Shown here in pieces: positions 60,056 through 64,000 of a stretch of 64,000 nucleotides of DNA. The stretch's first letter is position 1. Every line of letters starts with the position of its first letter. This DNA comes from Flavobacterium sp. ZT3R18 (GTDB taxonomy: Bacteria; Bacteroidota; Bacteroidia; Flavobacteriales; Flavobacteriaceae). The notes below the pieces were generated by a model. That model made no database searches. It was given only the letters and a program-made list of their open reading frames with translations, and was not told the DNA's origin. The position numbers were made by a program, and so were the translations under genes. The stretch is taken from positions 1-64,000 of the forward strand of contig NZ_VJZS01000003.1 of NCBI RefSeq assembly GCF_007097385.1, in the 5' to 3' direction.

Positions 60056-60257
60056 AAACCCCGAAAGGGGTGTAATGATTATAGAAAACATATAACATCG
60101 GCAAGCAAACCCTGAAAGGGTGAAATTATTTGACTCTTTTTCATTAAAAAACTTCAATCCTAATAATCAACCATTCAGATGTAAAAATACCACCCCTTCG
60201 GGGTTTGGGGTAATGAAATTACTTACTTCTATAATCATTCCACCCTTTCAGGGTTCT
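60056..60257. repeat. Composite AACCCYGAAAGGGT repeat
   Basis: Three to four palindromic words of the type ACCCTGAAAGGGT or ACCCCGAAAGGGGT (60057-60072, 60109-60121, 60191-60205, 60241-60254) are set in a larger inverted repeat. GTGTAATGATTATAGAA (60070-60086) is answered at 60228-60244 with one mismatch. The 308-bp gap between the small membrane protein and the M49 peptidase consists of this plus a terminator. Confidence 0.7.
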
Positions 60258-60280
60258 GGGATTTATTAATTCCAAAATAT

Positions 60281-60308
60281 AAAAACGCCCACTTCAGTAG
60301 GCGTTTTT
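60281..60308 (-). terminator. Terminator of the M49 peptidase gene
   Basis: AAAAACGCC and GGCGTTTTT form a 9-bp stem around a 10-base loop, 23 bases beyond the stop at 60331. Confidence 0.85.
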
Positions 60309-60330
60309 AGTATTATAGCATTTTTTCTTT

Positions 60331-62367
60331 TTAATTTTCTAATGGTAAAAAACCAAAGTTTTTAGAATAGCTCAACATTTGTTCAGCAAATGTTTTAGGT
60401 TGTTCTACAACTATCGAAGTAATTTCTCCTTTAGCATTTAATTTTGGAACCAAAACTGGATTTACAAAACCACTATAAGGTGCATCTGGAAATTGCTTAT
60501 TGCGTTCTAATACTTCGGCATGTATTTTTTGATCTACTTTTACTCCATAATTTTCCACCAGTGCTTTTCCTGCTTCAAAATCGCCTTCGGATTTTATACG
60601 TTGTACTTCTTTCAATAATTGCCCAAATAAATCATGTAGTTTATCATAATCGGTAATATTAAAATACGTTTTCCCATTACGAGAAATCATTTCAATAACA
60701 TTATCTTTCTTCCCTTTTTCATACACCCAAGCGCCTACCCATTGACGGTTTCTCATGTGTGCTTCTTCAATATTTGCACCCAATTCTACACGAACTAGCT
60801 GTGTCATTAATCCGTTTCTAATATAACTATCATAACACTGCATCCCCAATTCTTTCCAATTATCTACTAATCCAAGTTCTTGAATTTTAGGATTGTACAA
60901 ATAGAATAATCCCACTAAATCAGCTCTTCCTTCCTCTAATGTCGAAGCATAATTTTTTAATGTTTCTTTTGGAGTTCCAACACCTGCATTTATTTGACCC
61001 GAAGCGTGACCTACCACTTCATGCAAAGAAGTATGCAATTTACCGCCTAACTCAGCATATTTTTCACCCAATCTGATTTCTTCTTCATCATTTGCAAATT
61101 CTTGCAGCTTCCCTTTTCCTCCAGATTTAGAATACGCATCTATAATATTTCCTAGAGAAACCGATTTAGAACCATAGTCGGCACGTATCCAATCGGCATT
61201 TGGAAGATTCACTCCAATAGGTGTACTCGGAGACGAATCTCCAGATTCTCCAGCAACAACAACAGTTTTGTATGAGACTCCAACTACGTTTTTCTTTTTG
61301 TGCTCTGGTAATAACGGAGAGTTATCTTCAAACCATTGTGCGTTTTTAGATACTACTTCCATTTTTTTAGACATATCAAAGTCTTTTATCTGAACAACCC
61401 CTTCGTAAGACCCTCTGTATCCTAATGGATCATTGTACACTTCAATAAATCCATTGATGTAATCTATATTACCATCAGTTGCCTGCAACCAAGCAATATT
61501 ATAATCATCCCACGTTTTAAGACTTCCAGTTTTATAAAAACTAACTAATAAGGCAATCGCAGCGGCTTGTTTTTTATTCTCGGCTACGGTTTGCGCTTTT
61601 TCCATCCAATAAATCATTTTATCAATTGCAGCACCATACATTCCTTTGCTTTTCCAAACTTTCTCTTCTAATTGCCCTTTTGAATTACGAACCAATTTAG
61701 AATTTAAACCATACGAATACGGCTTCTTAGGGTCTGGACTTGTTTTTTTAGCATAAAACGCTTCGACTTGTTTTTGAGTAATTCCTTTTTCATAAAAATT
61801 AATAGCTGAGCCTTCCATCAATCCTTTTGAAGAATCGAGATTTACTTTTTTTGAATCTACATCATTAAATAAAATTTCAGCTATTTGTGGAGACAAAGTC
61901 GTTTTAGAATCCTTCAACAAACCATTAAAATAAGCTAATGAAAAACCAGGTTTAATTTTCTCGTTTGAATAATGATGATGAATCCCGTTTGAAAACCAAA
62001 CTCTTTTTAAATAAATTTCAAAATTTTTCCAATCCGCAGTATTTTTATCTCCTTTAAAATTTTGATAAACATTCTCTAATGCTTTTCTAATTTTTAGATT
62101 GTTTTTATAATTTTGATCCCACATAATATCACGACCAGAAGTACCACCTTGCGTTAGATAGTAAACCAACTTTTGCTCTTTTAGAGTAAGATTTTCCCAA
62201 CCTGCAATTTGATAACGCAACACTTTTATGTCAGAGAATTGCTCTACCAAATAATTAAATTGAGGGCTCTCCGTAGACTTTACTACAGTAGTCTTCTCGT
62301 TTTGAGCGTTGCAAACAACTGAAACCGCAATAGCCATAAAAAACCCAGCACTTTTAAGTAATTTCAT
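60331..62367 (-). CDS. Exported M49 (dipeptidyl peptidase III) family metallopeptidase
   Basis: This is a 678-residue secreted or periplasmic zinc peptidase with signal peptide (MKLLKSAGFFMAIAVSVVCNAQ). The M49 signature HEVVGH is at 449-454 (zinc ligands His449 and His454, catalytic Glu450) and EEGRAD at 478-483 supplies the third ligand. The N-terminal lobe is all-helical, as in DPP III. It should remove dipeptides from the N termini of short peptides. Genome annotations often mislabel this family as dihydrofolate reductase. Monocistronic. Confidence 0.93.
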   Translation of the reverse strand: MKLLKSAGFFMAIAVSVVCNAQNEKTTVVKSTESPQFNYLVEQFSDIKVLRYQIAGWENLTLKEQKLVYYLTQGGTSGRDIMWDQNYKNNLKIRKALENVYQNFKGDKNTADWKNFEIYLKRVWFSNGIHHHYSNEKIKPGFSLAYFNGLLKDSKTTLSPQIAEILFNDVDSKKVNLDSSKGLMEGSAINFYEKGITQKQVEAFYAKKTSPDPKKPYSYGLNSKLVRNSKGQLEEKVWKSKGMYGAAIDKMIYWMEKAQTVAENKKQAAAIALLVSFYKTGSLKTWDDYNIAWLQATDGNIDYINGFIEVYNDPLGYRGSYEGVVQIKDFDMSKKMEVVSKNAQWFEDNSPLLPEHKKKNVVGVSYKTVVVAGESGDSSPSTPIGVNLPNADWIRADYGSKSVSLGNIIDAYSKSGGKGKLQEFANDEEEIRLGEKYAELGGKLHTSLHEVVGHASGQINAGVGTPKETLKNYASTLEEGRADLVGLFYLYNPKIQELGLVDNWKELGMQCYDSYIRNGLMTQLVRVELGANIEEAHMRNRQWVGAWVYEKGKKDNVIEMISRNGKTYFNITDYDKLHDLFGQLLKEVQRIKSEGDFEAGKALVENYGVKVDQKIHAEVLERNKQFPDAPYSGFVNPVLVPKLNAKGEITSIVVEQPKTFAEQMLSYSKNFGFLPLEN

Positions 62368-62406
62368 TATTATTATTTTTTAGATGTTAAACAAATAAAT
62401 ACGCAA

Positions 62407-62414
62407 CAAATATA
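62407..62414 (-). promoter_or_regulatory. Promoter -7 element of the M49 peptidase gene
   Basis: TATATTTG on the minus strand matches TAnnTTTG, 40 bases before the ATG. Confidence 0.5.
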
Positions 62415-62558
62415 AACATTCTTCAAATATATAATAAATCTCTAGGCTAGATAAACAGTACAAATGCATGAGTTGTTTTTACCCTGACATTTTAAGGGCA
62501 GTTCCTTTAGAATATTAATAAAATTTCTAACTTTACAACAGAAACAACCTAACCTATT

Positions 62559-63665
62559 ATGAGAATCATTAAATACCTTTTTCTTTTGCTGCTATTAAGC
62601 CTTGTGGCACTTACCATATTTATCGCAACACAAAAAGGAAATTTCACAGTAGAAAGCAGTAAGACAATAAATTCTCCAAAAGCAACCGTTTTTAATTATG
62701 TTAATGACTATAAAAACTGGGAACAATTTAGTTCTTGGATTAAAACAGATGCGAATATAAAACTGTCCTATTCCCCAATTACCATAGGAAAAGGAAGTTC
62801 TTTCTCTTGGGATGGAGCAAATAATTTGGGTAACATTCAAACATTATATACAAAAGGAAATGACAGTATTGTTCAAAAAATGAATTTTGATGGATCTACT
62901 ACAGATGCAACTTGGCATTTTAAAGACACTTTGGGAGGCACAAAAGTAACTTGGAAGTCGAAAGGAAAAATGGATTTTTTAACAAAAGTGAATTCTTTTT
63001 TGAATGGAGGAACGCAAAATTCATTAACAAAAGTCTATGACAAATGTTTAGCGAATTTGAATAAATCACTTGATTTTGAAACCAATACTTTTGAGGTAAA
63101 AGTGAATGGTGTCGTAAAAAAATTAGAGACTTTTTATTTAAGACAATCTTTTACCAGTAAAATATCCGATATCACAAGAAATGCAAATGTTATTTTCCCT
63201 AAAATATTGGCTTTTTGCGAACAAAACAACATCGTTTTGAATGGAAAACCATTTATCATTTACCATAAATATGATTTGACCCATGATCTTACCAAAGTTT
63301 CTTTTTGCATTCCTATAAAAGAGGAGATATTTACAAGTGCAGGAAGTGATATTTTATCTGGAAAATTAGTCTCATTTGAAGCTGTAAAAACCACTTTAAA
63401 AGGCAATTACACCTATAAAACAAAGGCATTAGATAAATCTACAGACTATTTTACTACAAATAAGCTTATTGCTGATTCTACTTTTTCGCACATGGAAATT
63501 TTCACCGTTGGAAAAAAAGAAACCAAAAGCCCATCAAAATGGGTAACCGAAATCTATTCTCCTATAAAACCAAAAGTAATCCCAGCACCTTACAAACGAG
63601 TTATAAAAGACAGTCTTACACCCGCTCCTAGCACAATTAAGAGCGAAGATCAATCTGAATTTTAA
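62559..63665 (+). CDS. SRPBCC (START-like) and GyrI-like protein with N-terminal anchor
   Basis: This is a 368-residue protein. The N-terminal helix (LFLLLLLSLVALTIFIATQ) anchors it. A polyketide-cyclase/SRPBCC domain follows (about 30-170; SKTINSPKATVFNYVNDYKNWEQFSSWIK, ATWHFKDTLGGTKVTWKSKGKM). A GyrI/AraC effector-binding-like domain (about 190-335) ends with a disordered, Pro/Lys/Ser-rich tail. Both domains bind hydrophobic ligands. Function in the cell is unknown. Known as a Bacteroidota domain pairing; runs alone. Confidence 0.8.
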   Translation: MRIIKYLFLLLLLSLVALTIFIATQKGNFTVESSKTINSPKATVFNYVNDYKNWEQFSSWIKTDANIKLSYSPITIGKGSSFSWDGANNLGNIQTLYTKGNDSIVQKMNFDGSTTDATWHFKDTLGGTKVTWKSKGKMDFLTKVNSFLNGGTQNSLTKVYDKCLANLNKSLDFETNTFEVKVNGVVKKLETFYLRQSFTSKISDITRNANVIFPKILAFCEQNNIVLNGKPFIIYHKYDLTHDLTKVSFCIPIKEEIFTSAGSDILSGKLVSFEAVKTTLKGNYTYKTKALDKSTDYFTTNKLIADSTFSHMEIFTVGKKETKSPSKWVTEIYSPIKPKVIPAPYKRVIKDSLTPAPSTIKSEDQSEF

Positions 63666-63752
63666 TTTGTTTTAGACATTTTCTAACCATATCAGTACTA
63701 TACGTTCATTTAAGCTGGACTATTTTGAAATCTTAACAATATAGATATAAGT

Positions 63753-63860
63753 CAATGTCGTTTCCTTAAGGTTTGTTTTTATCATTTCGACGTCCCGAAA
63801 GCTTTCGGGACGTCGAAATGACAAACTGAAGGAAATTAAATTCTTAAGGAAACGACATTG
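63753..63860. mobile_element. MITE-like element with 8-bp target duplication
   Basis: Terminal inverted repeats CAATGTCGTTTCCTTAAG (63753-63770) and its exact complement (63843-63860), 18 bp, are flanked on both sides by ATATAAGT (63745-63752 and 63861-63868), an 8-bp direct duplication. The interior holds a nested palindrome, CATTTCGACGTCCCGAAAG mirrored around 63801 (63783-63819). It has no gene. It shares its end word with the element at 16481-16683. The rest of 63666-64000 is AT-rich with no credible gene. Confidence 0.78.
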
Positions 63861-64000
63861 ATATAAGTTAAAGAATGTAGAACTTATATTTTCTTACATT
63901 CCTTATATGGTTTAAACTCATTCTTTACTGAATTTAAAATAGCACCATTTTTTTTTATTTCAGATTAAACCTTTTTGGTTCATTTGCATCTAATTATAAA

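Overview
The window looks like chromosome of a Flavobacterium-like member of the Bacteroidota. The base composition is AT-rich. Promoters read TAnnTTTG about 19-20 bp downstream of a TTG or TTTG element, and Shine-Dalgarno sequences are rare. The gene content also fits: bacillithiol and menaquinone genes, a type IX secretion (T9SS) C-terminal domain, SusD-free lipoproteins with signal peptidase II motifs, and the DUF3667, DUF4251, DUF6515 and DUF1622 families. I saw no prophage, plasmid or CRISPR array.

Layout. 1-1150: three tandem leftward promoters, a structured repeat and tRNA-His. 1166-3649: bshB1, then a thioesterase/menF pair. 3778-7318: a surface beta-helix lipoprotein and a T9SS-secreted nuclease. 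7634-12416: purL, followed by an inserted DUF3667 gene and then a second, divergent purL tail. 12566-16360: an acyl-CoA ligase, a lipoprotein hydrolase and a small membrane protein. 16400-17870: a gene-poor patch with a MITE-like element. 17871-20814: an operon of a secreted tyrosinase, a small two-cysteine protein and a degenerate cupredoxin. 20945-23415: an RNA/DNA end-repair-like set (polynucleotide phosphatase, HD hydrolase, WYL regulator). 23672-29845: a MarR regulator followed by the beta-oxidation genes fadN, fadA and fadE. 30092-32566: a TetR regulator with DinB, thioesterase and HD genes; two identical-type operators are visible. 32715-39655: a DUF6515 protein, an AI-2E-type transporter, an ion channel and a complete MFS/HlyD/TolC efflux operon. 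39889-48634: outer-membrane barrels, two amidohydrolases and small envelope proteins. 48927-53951: Cu/Zn superoxide dismutase, a YdeI-type protein, a LETM1-like protein, and carbonic anhydrase with a SulP transporter. 54188-63665: Dps/OxyR, two paralogous small proteins each with its own terminator, mnmD, ilvE, a MazG-like enzyme, an M49 peptidase and an SRPBCC/GyrI-like protein.

Themes. Lipid turnover dominates the middle: acyl-CoA ligase, fadN/A/E and two thioesterases. Oxidative stress and envelope functions dominate the right half: sodC, dps, oxyR, efflux and barrels. Intergenic spaces are unusually rich in palindromic repeats of at least eight sequence families. One sits in frame inside purL, and one flanks the fadE start. 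Two genes, purL and the Omp85-type barrel, are each followed by an orphan copy of a divergent 3' end, which points to recombination with DNA from a related species. The least described assemblages are the tyrosinase operon, the phosphatase/HD/WYL locus and the twin 63/65-residue proteins.
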